Source: Planococcus sp. 107-1
GTDB taxonomy: Bacteria; Bacillota; Bacilli; Bacillales_A; Planococcaceae
NCBI RefSeq assembly: GCF_021513255.1
Contig: NZ_CP090977.1
Location: 620,001 to 684,000 of the forward strand
Direction: 5' to 3'
DNA length: 64,000 nt
This document shows positions 26,866-35,797 of the stretch, one piece after another (positions within the stretch are counted from its first letter, which is position 1; every line of letters begins with the position of its first letter). The notes beneath the pieces were generated by a model. That model was not told the DNA's origin. It did not search any database and was given only the letters and a program-made list of their open reading frames with translations. Position numbers and translations under genes: made by a program.

Positions 26866-28254
26866 ATGAAGGAGCAATTTAGAGGATTAATTGGATATGA
26901 TGAGGAAGAAATTAAAGATTTATGGGAAAACGCTACTTTTGTAGTGGATACTAATATTTTAATCAATTTCTATAAGTACACTTCTAAATCATCAACACAG
27001 TCGTTGTTGAGTATTTTAAAAAAACTAAAAGACAAAGATAGATTGTGGATACCGCACCAAGTTGCTTTAGAGTATTTTTTTAATTATGAAGGGAATATGT
27101 CTAAGCAACATGAAGGTTTGAAATTTCTTAATACAGAGTTGTTAAAATTAAAGGAAAGTGCTGAAAAAGTTTTAAAGCGAGTAAATAGTGACCACCCATA
27201 CATAGATACAAATAATTTTGAGTTTTATGTTAAAGAGATTGAAAAATCAAATGAAACTTTAGAAAATGCAGTGGAAAGGGAGATAAGCTTATTACCTGAC
27301 ACAAAAAAGATTAGTTCAGATTTATTGGATTTAATTTCGGGAATAATAGGTGAACCTTATGAACAACAAAGAATTAATGAGATTGAAAAAGAAGGAAAGT
27401 TAAGATATTCAAAGTTGATTCCTCCTGGCTTTGATGATTTGGGTAAAAAGGGTAAGGATGAATATAGAACGTATGGTCAGATGACTTATCAACAACATTA
27501 TGGAGATTTAATTGTTTGGAAACAGATGCTAGACATAGCGAGTAGTGCTGAATCATCTAAACCATTAATTTTTCTTACAGAGGATAGAAAAAAGGATTGG
27601 TGGGAGTTGGATAGGAATGACAATATTAAAAGACCTCATCCTCAGCTAATTCAGGAATTTACTGATAAGGTAGGGAAAAGTTTTTATATCTACAAAACTG
27701 ATAGATTTGTTGAATTAGCTAGGAAATATCTGGATGGCACTATAACTGTAGAACAAGTTCAAAATGTATCCGTTCAAGTTGAAAATATTAGAAAAGTTGA
27801 GGACCAGATTGAGAGAAGTGAGCCGATAGTAGGATTAGATTATCGCGAGTTAAAGAGGCTGTTAGGGTACTTACCAGTTTATTTAAGAAAAGAATTTGAG
27901 TATGAATTAGATATGTTAATTAAAGAGGGTTTAACTTCTAAAATTAACCTTGGTTTGCATAATAATTTGGTAAGTAAAGCAGCACAGTATGCCTTACCTC
28001 ATATTGAAAGAGATCTTACTGAAAGAACAGATAAAATTGCTCATTACAATGCTGATGTTGCTAATCATGTTACTAAAGAATACAAAAGGGCAATGTATGA
28101 TCTGAACCCTATAATTAAAGTTAGAACTTTATTTAATATGATTGATCATCTCAATGATGAATTAAACTTTTATAAAGATATGGAGGAGCAAATGAATAGA
28201 GAATGGGCAGAAGAACAAAATGCTCAAGAAAGAGATCATGATTGGTACAAGTAA
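26866..28254 (+). CDS. PIN-like domain protein, probable nuclease
   Basis: A 462-residue protein; I chose ATG 26866 (MKEQFRGLIG) because AAGGAGGT lies eight bases upstream, while the ATG at 26860 is too close. The N-terminal PIN-like domain (about residues 22-270) shows FVVDTNILINFY (Asp28), WIPHQVALEYF (Glu69) and a distal acidic cluster LTEDRKKDWW, the expected metal-binding set. The long C-terminal part (residues about 290-462) is helical and charged and resembles nothing I can name. PIN-like proteins of this size occur in defence islands; RNA cleavage is likely but unproven. It could act with the ABC-3C operon or alone. Low GC as its neighbours. Confidence 0.75.
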   Translation: MKEQFRGLIGYDEEEIKDLWENATFVVDTNILINFYKYTSKSSTQSLLSILKKLKDKDRLWIPHQVALEYFFNYEGNMSKQHEGLKFLNTELLKLKESAEKVLKRVNSDHPYIDTNNFEFYVKEIEKSNETLENAVEREISLLPDTKKISSDLLDLISGIIGEPYEQQRINEIEKEGKLRYSKLIPPGFDDLGKKGKDEYRTYGQMTYQQHYGDLIVWKQMLDIASSAESSKPLIFLTEDRKKDWWELDRNDNIKRPHPQLIQEFTDKVGKSFYIYKTDRFVELARKYLDGTITVEQVQNVSVQVENIRKVEDQIERSEPIVGLDYRELKRLLGYLPVYLRKEFEYELDMLIKEGLTSKINLGLHNNLVSKAAQYALPHIERDLTERTDKIAHYNADVANHVTKEYKRAMYDLNPIIKVRTLFNMIDHLNDELNFYKDMEEQMNREWAEEQNAQERDHDWYK

Positions 28255-28343
28255 AACCGCGTACATAGCATATTTAATGAATTCGTTCCCCTAATAAATA
28301 AATAGACAAACGGTAACACAACTAACCATGAATACTGATTACG

Positions 28344-28402
28344 GCCATGAATTTTTACCATGTCTGCCATCTTATTTACCACCGATTGCCATTTACTTTA
28401 CC
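28344..28402. repeat. Three direct repeats of ~21-22 bp, IS21-like terminal relic
   Basis: GGCCATGAATTTTTACC, TGCCATCTTATTTACC and TGCCATTTACTTTACC follow each other at 21-22-base spacing. On the other strand each reads GGTAAA...ATGGCA. Multiple short terminal repeats of this kind are typical of IS21-family ends. No transposase gene of that family is left, so this is taken as the end of a lost element. Confidence 0.5.
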
Positions 28403-28447
28403 GCGATTTGTCACACTTTGGAACCGTCAAGTAGAAATGGTTCTTAC

Positions 28448-28687
28448 GCTCTTTTGGGGAAAAGATTTGAAATCTTTCATGAAAAAACTCCTGCTATTTT
28501 AAGATAATCACCATTGATAAAGAATCCGGTTTCTTAATACTAGAAAACCGGCTCGTTTATACATCACGCGTTTGATGGTTTTTAATCGGTTCACTTGTCC
28601 TTCTACTGGTCCGTTGCTCCACGGCTCTTCGATGCTTAATTTTGCTGCACTTGGAAAATCGCGCCCCTGTCCTGAAGACAATTTAAT
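28448..28687 (-). mobile_element. Relic of an ISL3-family insertion sequence (transposase C-terminus)
   Basis: Read on the minus strand, 28687-28508 encodes the last ~59 residues of an ISL3 transposase: EEPWSNGPVEGQVNRLKTIK followed by RVMYKRAGFLVLRNRILYQW and a stop. The pattern WSNGxxEGxxNxxKxxKRxxYGRxxF is diagnostic. Beyond the stop, GCTCTTTTGGGGAAAAG at 28448-28464 resembles the ISL3 terminal inverted repeat. The upstream frame hits a stop at 28688 and no left end is seen, so most of the element is deleted. The bases 28688-28830 show nothing I can name. Confidence 0.75.
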
Positions 28688-28871
28688 TTATTCACGACAA
28701 CTGCATGCCAAAAAAGCCGAGTCCAGGAACCATAAGGGTTTTGGACTTTGGTTTCAGTATTATTATCGGAATATTAAATTATTCATAAAAGAGCCGTTCA
28801 CAGGGAGCATCTAGGACCTGCTGGAAAAATGTATAATGAAGTAAATTAGTTTGATATATGAGGTGTAATCC

Positions 28872-29324
28872 ATGGATATTATCGCAGAGTTGGCACATGA
28901 ATTTTTTTCTCAAGTTGAAGGTATGCGTGGCGTACTCAATCCTAAAACAGGTGAAGTTCTTGTCGACGCGCCAGAATCGTTTACAGGCGAACCTGGAATT
29001 GATTGGGAGGACGGATTGGCGGAAGTTTTGATGCTGGTCCCTGAGATGACTTCATCAGAAGCCCACCAGCTTAGAGAAGATTTTGCGAAACGATTAAGGG
29101 AATCGAAAGAGCGGACTAGCCTATTGCAGTCGTTAAAAAGAAATAAGCCGTTCAATCATTTCAGACTACAATTAGAATCCTTAGAAATGGAAGAGGACTG
29201 GTACAATCTTGAAGAAAAGTATGCGAAACAGCGAATCGTCGAATGGTTGAAAGAAGAAGGATTGTACTCGGAAATCGTGAGGTTTAATCAATCGCGGTTT
29301 AAAGAAAGAAATGATTCTCAATGA
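28872..29324 (+). CDS. UPF0158 family protein
   Basis: A 150-residue cytoplasmic protein, start at 28872 after GAGGTG. It has the UPF0158 layout: a strand-rich N-terminus, then helices ending in the family pattern RNKPFNHFRLQLESLEMEED...WLKEEGL. The function of the family is unknown. Its stop overlaps the next start (ATGA), so the two are coupled. GC is higher than in the ABC-3C operon. Confidence 0.75.
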   Translation: MDIIAELAHEFFSQVEGMRGVLNPKTGEVLVDAPESFTGEPGIDWEDGLAEVLMLVPEMTSSEAHQLREDFAKRLRESKERTSLLQSLKRNKPFNHFRLQLESLEMEEDWYNLEEKYAKQRIVEWLKEEGLYSEIVRFNQSRFKERNDSQ

Positions 29325-29572
29325 TTTTAACCAGCACTACAATTTTTGGGTATCGCCTCCCAGGGAAAGAAACAATTCTAAACGATATTGACTATGAACT
29401 ACAATTGCATATAAAAGATACTCTATCCTTTGAAGATATGATTCCGAGGGATAGAGTTTTATTATTTGTGCAGAAATTGGAGTTGTCAGGAGATGAGCCG
29501 CTCCTAGAGAGGCGTTTACAAGAATTTAGTAAACTCATGAAAAAAGAAAGATTATTATTTATTTTCAAATAA
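29321..29572 (+). CDS. Small hypothetical protein
   Basis: An 83-residue protein that overlaps the UPF0158 gene by four bases. It has no signal peptide or membrane segment; the C-terminal half is helical and charged (PLLERRLQEFSKLMKKERLL). I do not recognise a family. A decayed fragment of a similar gene lies at about 26535-26580, so this type of gene existed at least twice in the island. Confidence 0.65.
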   Translation: MILTSTTIFGYRLPGKETILNDIDYELQLHIKDTLSFEDMIPRDRVLLFVQKLELSGDEPLLERRLQEFSKLMKKERLLFIFK

Positions 29573-29713
29573 TTATGATAACATTGTGATTAAATGGGTT
29601 TCATACTTTTAATGATGATATAGGATGTCTTAACCAATTTTTGATACTGAGTTTTAAGGGCTGCACTTTAATAGATATTCAGTTATACATATTAGAGAAA
29701 GGGAGGAAAAACA

Positions 29714-31000
29714 ATGACGAAGGTTTCGTGGTCAAGGTTTTTATTCTTTTCAATGCTGATCTTTATATTGTCTTTGGCAGCATGTGGCAATGATGAAACT
29801 TCAACCGAAGAATCAACGGATGACTCGAATGCTGCAACAGAACAAAGCGCAGATGGAGAATCTGCAGAAACTGAACCGAAAGTTACTGAGTTTGAACCGG
29901 CATTTCCAGAACAAACAAGAGCACCTGCAGTAGTGACTGAAACAGAATATGATGTGGAAGTTATTGCTGAGGGTCTTGGCGTGTCTTGGGGGATGGAAGA
30001 GTTTGAACCAAACCGCTTGCTTGTTACGCAAAGAGATTCAGCAGAGCTTCTTATTGTAAACCTTAATGAGTTCGCTGTTTCAGAACCAATTGAAGGAACG
30101 CCAGAAGTAAATAGCGAAGGTCAGGGCGGTTTGCTTGATGTGGCTATTGCACCTGATTTTGACGAATCAAGATTGGTATTTCTGACGTTTTCTCAAGATG
30201 TCGAAGGGGGTACTTTAACGGCTCTCGGTAAAGGTGTTTTATCAGAAGATGAAGCCTCCCTTGAAGATTTCGAAGTCATCTTCCAAGCAGAACCAGCATA
30301 TGATGGTGATTTGCACTATGGTGGACGTATTATCTTTGATGAAGAAGGCAACCTGTTCTTAACAACTGGTGAACGTTCAGATGATCCGATTCGCGAACGT
30401 GCACAAGACTTGGATGCTTACTTAGGTAAAGTCATTCACATTACACAAGACGGTGAAGCAGTGGATACGAATCCATTTATCGAAGATGAAGACGCACTGG
30501 ATGGCATTTACAGCTATGGTCACCGTAATATTCAAGGTGTGGACTTCCACCCTGAAACAGGAGACTTATGGATTGTCGAATTCGGTCCACAAGCCGGGGA
30601 TGAATTGAATATTGTTGAACCAGGCAATAATTATGGATGGCCGATTGTTTCTTATGGGATCGAGTATACCGGTGAATTGATCAATGATGGGATTTCAGAA
30701 CACGAGGCGCAAGGCTTTATTGAACCAAGATATTATTGGGATCCAACAAGTGCGCCAAGTGGTAGTTCATTTTATGATAACGACGCAATTCCTGAATGGG
30801 AGAACAACTTGTTCATCGGTGGTTTAGTGTCGAGCTATATTGCACGTGTCGTTATTGAAGATGACACCATCGTTGGAGAAGAACGTCTATTAACCGACGA
30901 AGGCGAACGTTTCCGCGATATTCTTGTAACGGAGGATGGCGCGCTCATTGCAGCTACTGACGGCGGTAAGATTTATAAGATTTCTGCAGCAGGTGAATAA
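29714..31000 (+). CDS. PQQ-dependent aldose sugar dehydrogenase-like lipoprotein
   Basis: A 428-residue exported protein with a lipobox (ILSLAAC, Cys24) and an acidic linker to about residue 75. The rest is a six-bladed propeller of the soluble glucose dehydrogenase/YliI family: GQGGLLDVAIAPDF, YGGRIIFDEEGNLFLTTGER, YSYGHRNIQGVDFHPETGDL and EFGPQAGDELNIVEPGNNYG are family landmarks, the last containing calcium/PQQ-site residues. It would oxidise sugars outside the membrane if PQQ is available; no PQQ synthesis genes are in the window. The start follows AAGGGAGG. It is monocistronic, ended by a terminator at 31057. Confidence 0.85.
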   Translation: MTKVSWSRFLFFSMLIFILSLAACGNDETSTEESTDDSNAATEQSADGESAETEPKVTEFEPAFPEQTRAPAVVTETEYDVEVIAEGLGVSWGMEEFEPNRLLVTQRDSAELLIVNLNEFAVSEPIEGTPEVNSEGQGGLLDVAIAPDFDESRLVFLTFSQDVEGGTLTALGKGVLSEDEASLEDFEVIFQAEPAYDGDLHYGGRIIFDEEGNLFLTTGERSDDPIRERAQDLDAYLGKVIHITQDGEAVDTNPFIEDEDALDGIYSYGHRNIQGVDFHPETGDLWIVEFGPQAGDELNIVEPGNNYGWPIVSYGIEYTGELINDGISEHEAQGFIEPRYYWDPTSAPSGSSFYDNDAIPEWENNLFIGGLVSSYIARVVIEDDTIVGEERLLTDEGERFRDILVTEDGALIAATDGGKIYKISAAGE

Positions 31001-31314
31001 AAAACGCACCCCTGTATCAAAAAGGATTCAGTGTACTAACTAGAAATATATGAAGAAATAGCCGTATCTGCTAACCGCAATGGTTAATGGATACGGCTTT
31101 CGATTTTTATCAGCATCATTAGTTGTTCATGAATGTTTCGACACAGTGACGATCTGAAAATAGCTGGAAATGTAATCTTCCGGTTGTGCTTTGGAGATCA
31201 CCTTCGTAAACACTTCCATAGTAAACATTCTGCAGCCCGGCTTTTGCAGTCGGGTTTTTTAGTAGCTATTTTTATTGATTATCGGCATGATGAAAGAAAA
31301 AGGGAGGCTGGAGC
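31001..31314. other. Noncoding region with two terminator hairpins
   Basis: The first hairpin, AGCCGTATC / GATACGGCT (about 31058-31098) followed by TTTCGATTTTT, ends the sugar dehydrogenase gene. The second, CCCGGC...GTCGGG followed by six T, lies near 31239-31261. Between them the minus strand has a short open stretch (about 30 codons, EVFTKVISKAQPEDYISSYF) without a ribosome site, possibly a gene remnant. The end holds AAAGGGAGG of the next gene. Confidence 0.55.
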
Positions 31315-32794
31315 ATGGGCAAACGGGTTTTGATCGTTGGAGCGGGAATCGGTGGATTGACGGCGGGTTCGCTGCTCGCGAAGCATGGCATGGAGGTGAC
31401 GCTGCTCGAAGCATCAGCGGAACTGGGCGGATGCGCGAGCAAGTTCAAGCGTAAAAAGCTGCTGTTTCCGGTCGGCGCCACGCTTGGCATGGGGCTGGAG
31501 GCGGGCGGCATCCATGAGCCGGGTATTCCGTTTCCTGGACAAGCCAATGCCGCTCGAGCCGCTCGACCAAGTGATGGAAATGGTGCATCCCTATGCAACA
31601 TTTGTATTTTTGAAAGACCGCAAACAGCACGTCGATCGCATTGTACAGGAATTCCCAAAATACGAACACAATATTCGCGCATTCTATAAAGAAATCTACC
31701 GGACCGCTTCAACTGTTCGGACGCTGATGGGACCGCTTCCTGCTCTGCCGCCTGCAACTCCCAAGGAATGGGCGTTTCTGTCCGCCTCCATCCGCCCTCG
31801 CCATGCGCGGCTTCTGCCACTTGCCAATCAAACCTTGGAGCAGCGCCTGCATAAGCATGGACTGGATCATCTGGCCGCTTTTCGTCACATGCTGGACGGC
31901 TTGCTGATCGACAGCATGCAAACCGGCAGCGAAGACGTCTCGTATCTGCTTGCAGCAGTGGCTCTCGATATCTACCATGAAGGCGCCTATTACGTGCCGG
32001 GCGGACTTTACCGTCTGGCGGAAGAGATGGCCGAAAGCATCAAGGAGCACGGCGGCACCATAAAAAAGCCGCGCACCGTCCAGAAACTCGAACGGCACGG
32101 CGGCGTGTGGCAAGCGTGGGATCATCGCGGCAATGTATATGAAGCGGAAGATGTGGTGCTCAACGTCCCGGTCCATCAGTTGCCGAAAATCCTGGCGCCG
32201 GATAAATTAAACCAAATGAAAAAGCCGTTGCGCGAAGCGACCGTAAAACCGATGTGGACGACGCTGACGCTGTATATTGCGGTGGATTCCACGAAGCTCA
32301 GCGAGCCGCTGCCGCCGTTCCGCCAAATTTCCACTGGCGAAAGTATGTCGGAAGGCGGCCACTTTTTCATGTCTGCATCACTTCCGGATGACCGACTGCG
32401 CGCCCCGGAAGGCATACAGACGATAACGATTTCCACTCATTCCGAAGCGCGGCATTGGAATACGAAAGAAAAATACGACGCCACCCGCAGCAGGCTGACG
32501 GAACGGATGCTGGAAGCTATTGAAGCAGTGGTTCCCGGTTTCCGAGATGCGATCGTCCACATGGAAACCGGCGCGCCGAAAGGCTGGGAACGTTTCACCG
32601 GACGGCCGAACGGCTTTGTCGGCGGATTTCCACAAACATTGGATGCCTCCCTCTTCAATGCCGTGTCCCACCACTCCGGGCTGCCAAATCTCTACATCTG
32701 CGGAGATCATGTGTTTCCGGGCGGCGGCACAATTGGCGCTGCAACCAGCGGCATCCATGCCGCGCGGTCGATTGCCGGACGCCGACTGATTTAA
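31315..32794 (+). pseudogene. FAD-dependent desaturase/oxidoreductase, CrtI-like, one frameshift near 31520
   Basis: Phytoene-desaturase-like flavoproteins act on isoprenoid chains or amines. The FAD dinucleotide motif is VLIVGAGIGGLTAGSLLAKHGMEV, cut here to GAGIGGLTAG at residues 8-17, with the second Gly-rich ELGGCASKF. The C-terminal FAD motif is LYICGDHVFPGGGTIGAATS. Both ends are thus present. The frame from 31315 runs until about 31515 and then diverges; the rest (SRVFRFLDKPMPLEPLDQVM...) continues in the next frame to 32794. One extra base in the G-rich stretch 31500-31522 explains it. Corrected length is about 493 residues. No crt genes flank it, so a role in carotenoid synthesis is only possible. 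Confidence 0.82.
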
Positions 32795-32907
32795 TTTTGT
32801 TACTGCATACGTGCCAAAATGAATTGTATAACGGAGAAATCAGTATAATTTGAGTTCAAACCTCTTTAAGAGTAATCTTGAACTAAACCTGAGAGGAGTG
32901 AATATGG

Positions 32908-33749
32908 ATGGAAAAAGCGATACCAGAAGTGACATTAAACGATGGAACAAAATTGCCGGTGACCGGACTCGGTACATATGGACTTTGGGGCAATGCCGGA
33001 GCGAATGCGGTGAGCAGCGGAATCAATGCCGGTTACCGGCTGATTGATACGGCTTATAATTATGAGAATGAGGGAGCTGTCGGGGAAGGCATCAAGCGCA
33101 GCGGCGTTTCGCGCGAAGAGCTATGGATTACTTCGAAGCTGCCAGGGCGTTATCATAATTACGAAAAAGCGTTGGTGGCGATTCAGGAATCGCTGTACCG
33201 TTCGAATCTCGATTACTTCGATCTATACGTGATTCATTGGCCGCTTCCGAAACAAGATCTCTACGTAGAAGCGTGGCAAGCCTTGATAGATGCGCAGAAA
33301 TGGGGGCTGGTCCGCTCAATCGGCGTCAGCAATTTCTTGCCGGAACATTTAGAGCGCATTATTCAAGAAACAGGGGTTACGCCGAGCATCAATCAGGTGG
33401 AACTGCATCCGTTCTTTAATCAGGAAGAGCAGCGGCGCGTGCATGAACAGCTCGGGATTCAAACACAGTCCTGGAGCCCGATTGCGAGAGCGGCTGATAT
33501 TATGTCAGATGAAACGGTTCGAAAGATTGCCGAAACCCACCATAAAACGATTGCGCAAGTCGTACTGCGCTGGCAATACCAGATCGGTTCGGTTTCGATT
33601 CCGCGTTCCACTTCGCCGCAGCGGCAGCGGAAAACATCAATATTTTTGATTTTGAGTTAAGCGAAGCGGAAATGACGGCGATTGCTGGAATGACCCGGCC
33701 GGACGGCAGATTGTTTGGTATGGATCCGGCGACGCATGAAGAGTTTTAA
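32908..33749 (+). pseudogene. Aldo/keto reductase, one frameshift near 33628
   Basis: A NADPH-dependent reductase of the YvgN/YtbE group (glyoxal and small aldehydes). The catalytic set is visible: DTAYNYENE (Asp, Tyr), ITSKLPG (Lys) and YVIHWPLP (His). The NADP-binding end IPRSTSPQR is followed by a frame change: one G is missing near 33628. In the other frame the sequence continues as AENINIFDFELSEAEMTAIA and stops at 33749. Corrected, it is about 281 residues, the family norm. In the sequence as given, the last ~40 residues are replaced. Start at 32908 after GAGAGGAG. Confidence 0.87.
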
Positions 33750-34094
33750 GGATTTTCAACTTATTTGGTATACAGAATATGCAGAACCAAAATCATAATT
33801 TGCAAGGAAGCGCTCGGTTATACTAGGCGCTTCTTTTTTTATGAACAGAACTAATAACAAAGTAAATCATAATTTCGAATTAGAGAATGAGATGATTAAT
33901 TTAAGACTAATCGAATTAACCTTTGAGTAGAAACTTTGATATGAGATTAATTAATTTAGGAACAAATATGCTCCGCTCAATTTTTTCTGTCATTCCTTAC
34001 TTTTTTATCCTTTTATTAAAAAATAAGGAGTTATTTTCTTGAACACCTGTTAAACTAAAATTCAATAAACTTAGTTTTATTTAGGAGGAATAGT
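33750..34094. other. Noncoding gap with terminator and promoter region
   Basis: A terminator lies at 33806-33840: arms GAAGCGC / GCGCTTC followed by eight T. The remaining ~250 bases are AT-rich with no open frame or repeat that I can support; the last 14 bases hold TTAGGAGGAAT of the EcsC gene. Confidence 0.7.
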
Positions 34095-34718
34095 GTGGCT
34101 GCAAATGAAGTTTCCATAGGTAAGATAGAAAAAATGTTGGATTGGGCATATGAGAAATCATTAGATGGGATTCCAGGGACGGACTCAGCTTATGAAATGG
34201 CCGAGAATTTTTTATCGAAACATGATACTGCTGATCAAGCTATCGACAGCTTAATTCGGTGGCAAAATACAAAAGCAGCCACTAGTGGCTTTCTTACGGG
34301 GTTAGGCGGGATAATTGTTCTGCCTGTTACATTACCCGCAAATATTGCTTCTGTAATGTATGTACAAGTTCGAATGATTGCAGCTATTGCACATATGAAA
34401 GGCTATGACTTAAAAGACGATCAAGTTAAAACTTTCGTTTTTGTATGTCTAACAGGAAAATCAGCTTCGGATATATTAAAAAAGACGGGCATCCAAGCAG
34501 GAAATGCCTTCGCTAAACAAGCCGTCCTGAGAATACCTGGTGAAGTCATTAAAGCAATAAATAAAAAAGTCGGTTTCAGACTGGTAACTAGGTTCGGGCA
34601 AAAAGGTGTAGTGAATTTAGGTAAAGCAATACCTATAGCTGGGGGAATTATCGGGGGGACAGTCGACGGAATAGGAACGGGGATAATTGGAAAGACAGCC
34701 AAGAAAGTGTTTGTCTGA
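34095..34718 (+). CDS. EcsC-family protein
   Basis: A 207-residue protein starting with GTG at 34095 (AGGAGG upstream). The pattern AATSGFLTGLGGIIVLPVTL followed by PANIASVMYVQVRMIAAIAH is typical of EcsC-like proteins, which carry a hydrophobic hairpin and a helical domain and sit at the membrane. A glycine-rich hydrophobic C-terminus follows (IPIAGGIIGGTVDGIGTG). Function of the family is unclear. It stands alone, low in GC. Confidence 0.8.
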   Translation: MAANEVSIGKIEKMLDWAYEKSLDGIPGTDSAYEMAENFLSKHDTADQAIDSLIRWQNTKAATSGFLTGLGGIIVLPVTLPANIASVMYVQVRMIAAIAHMKGYDLKDDQVKTFVFVCLTGKSASDILKKTGIQAGNAFAKQAVLRIPGEVIKAINKKVGFRLVTRFGQKGVVNLGKAIPIAGGIIGGTVDGIGTGIIGKTAKKVFV

Positions 34719-34907
34719 ACACCCTCATTTAAAGCGGTTTTTCCGGGAGAATACTTCCTAGTCTAACTATATAACGACTGCCACTTTCAAACGGCAAGAA
34801 ATTTTACGAGTTAAATTAATCTAAGTATATTCATTCGTATTAAAAGCAGAGGAATCTTTTAACTCGCTATACTAATAAGTGCAATAATATGTGAGGAGCA
34901 CATACAA

Positions 34908-35501
34908 ATGAAAAAAAGATTAGTCGGAGTTATTCTTTCGATGTTGTTTATTGTAATTGTTGGTTTAGTTGTCATTATTCAATTCACTCCATTTGGAAAT
35001 ACTGCTAGCCAAAGTTCTCATACATCCATACTCCAAGAGAGAATCGTAGAGATATCAGAATTGGCAACATTGAAGTATGAATATAGCAAAGCAATGGTAA
35101 AGCGGGATGACAAGAAAATTTTGCTTACAGATATTAGCTTTGCAGAGACAATAAAGCTTGTAGAGTATACAGGATATATGAAAGCGGGTTCGGATCTTTC
35201 GAAAGTGGAAGTGGACTATGACGAAGCAGGTAAACAAGTAACAGTCAGAGTTCCTAAAGCGAAAATTCTCGATAATGTTGTGCAGACCGAGAATATGAAG
35301 ATAGAAGATGTAAAAGGAAATATCTTCTCAGACCCTCCTACTCAGGAAATTATTGATGATATTAACGAAGAGAAAATGAAATTTGAAGAAGAGAAAATCG
35401 ACCAAGGATTTTTGACGGAGGCAGATAAAAGAACAGCAGAAGTTTTGAAATCTTTCTTAAGAGTCGAAGAAGATGAGGAAATTGTCATTGAGTTTTATTG
35501 A
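34908..35501 (+). CDS. DUF4230 membrane-anchored protein
   Basis: A 197-residue protein with one N-terminal membrane anchor (residues 5-27) and an exported domain of the DUF4230 family: LATLKYEYSKAMVKRDDKK and EVDYDEAGKQVTVRVPKAKI are the usual blocks. The C-terminus is helical and acidic. Role unknown. Start at 34908 after GTGAGGAG. A terminator follows at 35561. Confidence 0.75.
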   Translation: MKKRLVGVILSMLFIVIVGLVVIIQFTPFGNTASQSSHTSILQERIVEISELATLKYEYSKAMVKRDDKKILLTDISFAETIKLVEYTGYMKAGSDLSKVEVDYDEAGKQVTVRVPKAKILDNVVQTENMKIEDVKGNIFSDPPTQEIIDDINEEKMKFEEEKIDQGFLTEADKRTAEVLKSFLRVEEDEEIVIEFY

Positions 35502-35560
35502 AAATAGTGTTCTAGAAAAAGCTGAATTCTAAAAGAGTTTTATCATTAAGTTAAAAAATG

Positions 35561-35603
35561 AATAAGACCTGTCATCTGTTTTCCAGAGGTAGGTCTTATT
35601 TTC
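35561..35603. terminator. Bidirectional terminator
   Basis: Stem AATAAGACCT / AGGTCTTATT followed by TTTTC. Its sequence and its distance from the relic at 35624 copy the terminator at 39899-39937, so it moved together with that gene tail. Confidence 0.75.
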
Positions 35604-35623
35604 ATCTTTGAGATGATTAATAA

Positions 35624-35677
35624 TCATTGATGAACTTCCGTGACCTCTCTTATCAATTTAATCCAATCTTCCCGCTT
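35624..35677 (-). pseudogene. Tail relic of a paralogue of the gene at 39962
   Basis: On the minus strand these 18 codons read KREDWIKLIREVTEVHQ and a stop, nearly the same as the C-terminus of the intact protein encoded at 39962-40417 (KREDWIELMREITEVHQ). The rest of the gene is absent; the sequence beyond 35677 turns into a second hairpin (ccgctc / gagcgg with a T-run, about 35678-35709). Confidence 0.75.
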
Positions 35678-35797
35678 AACCGCTCATTCAACTATGGAGC
35701 GGATTTTTTTATACCCGCTTGTGTAAGCCCACCCAAAATAGGGAACTCTTTTAATTAGCAGGGAAACCCCTGGTCGAATTTAAAGGAGGCTTTCAAA

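Noticed and set aside
28572-28814. Open frame of 80 codons on the plus strand
   Set aside because: It is antisense to the ISL3 transposase relic and has no ribosome site.
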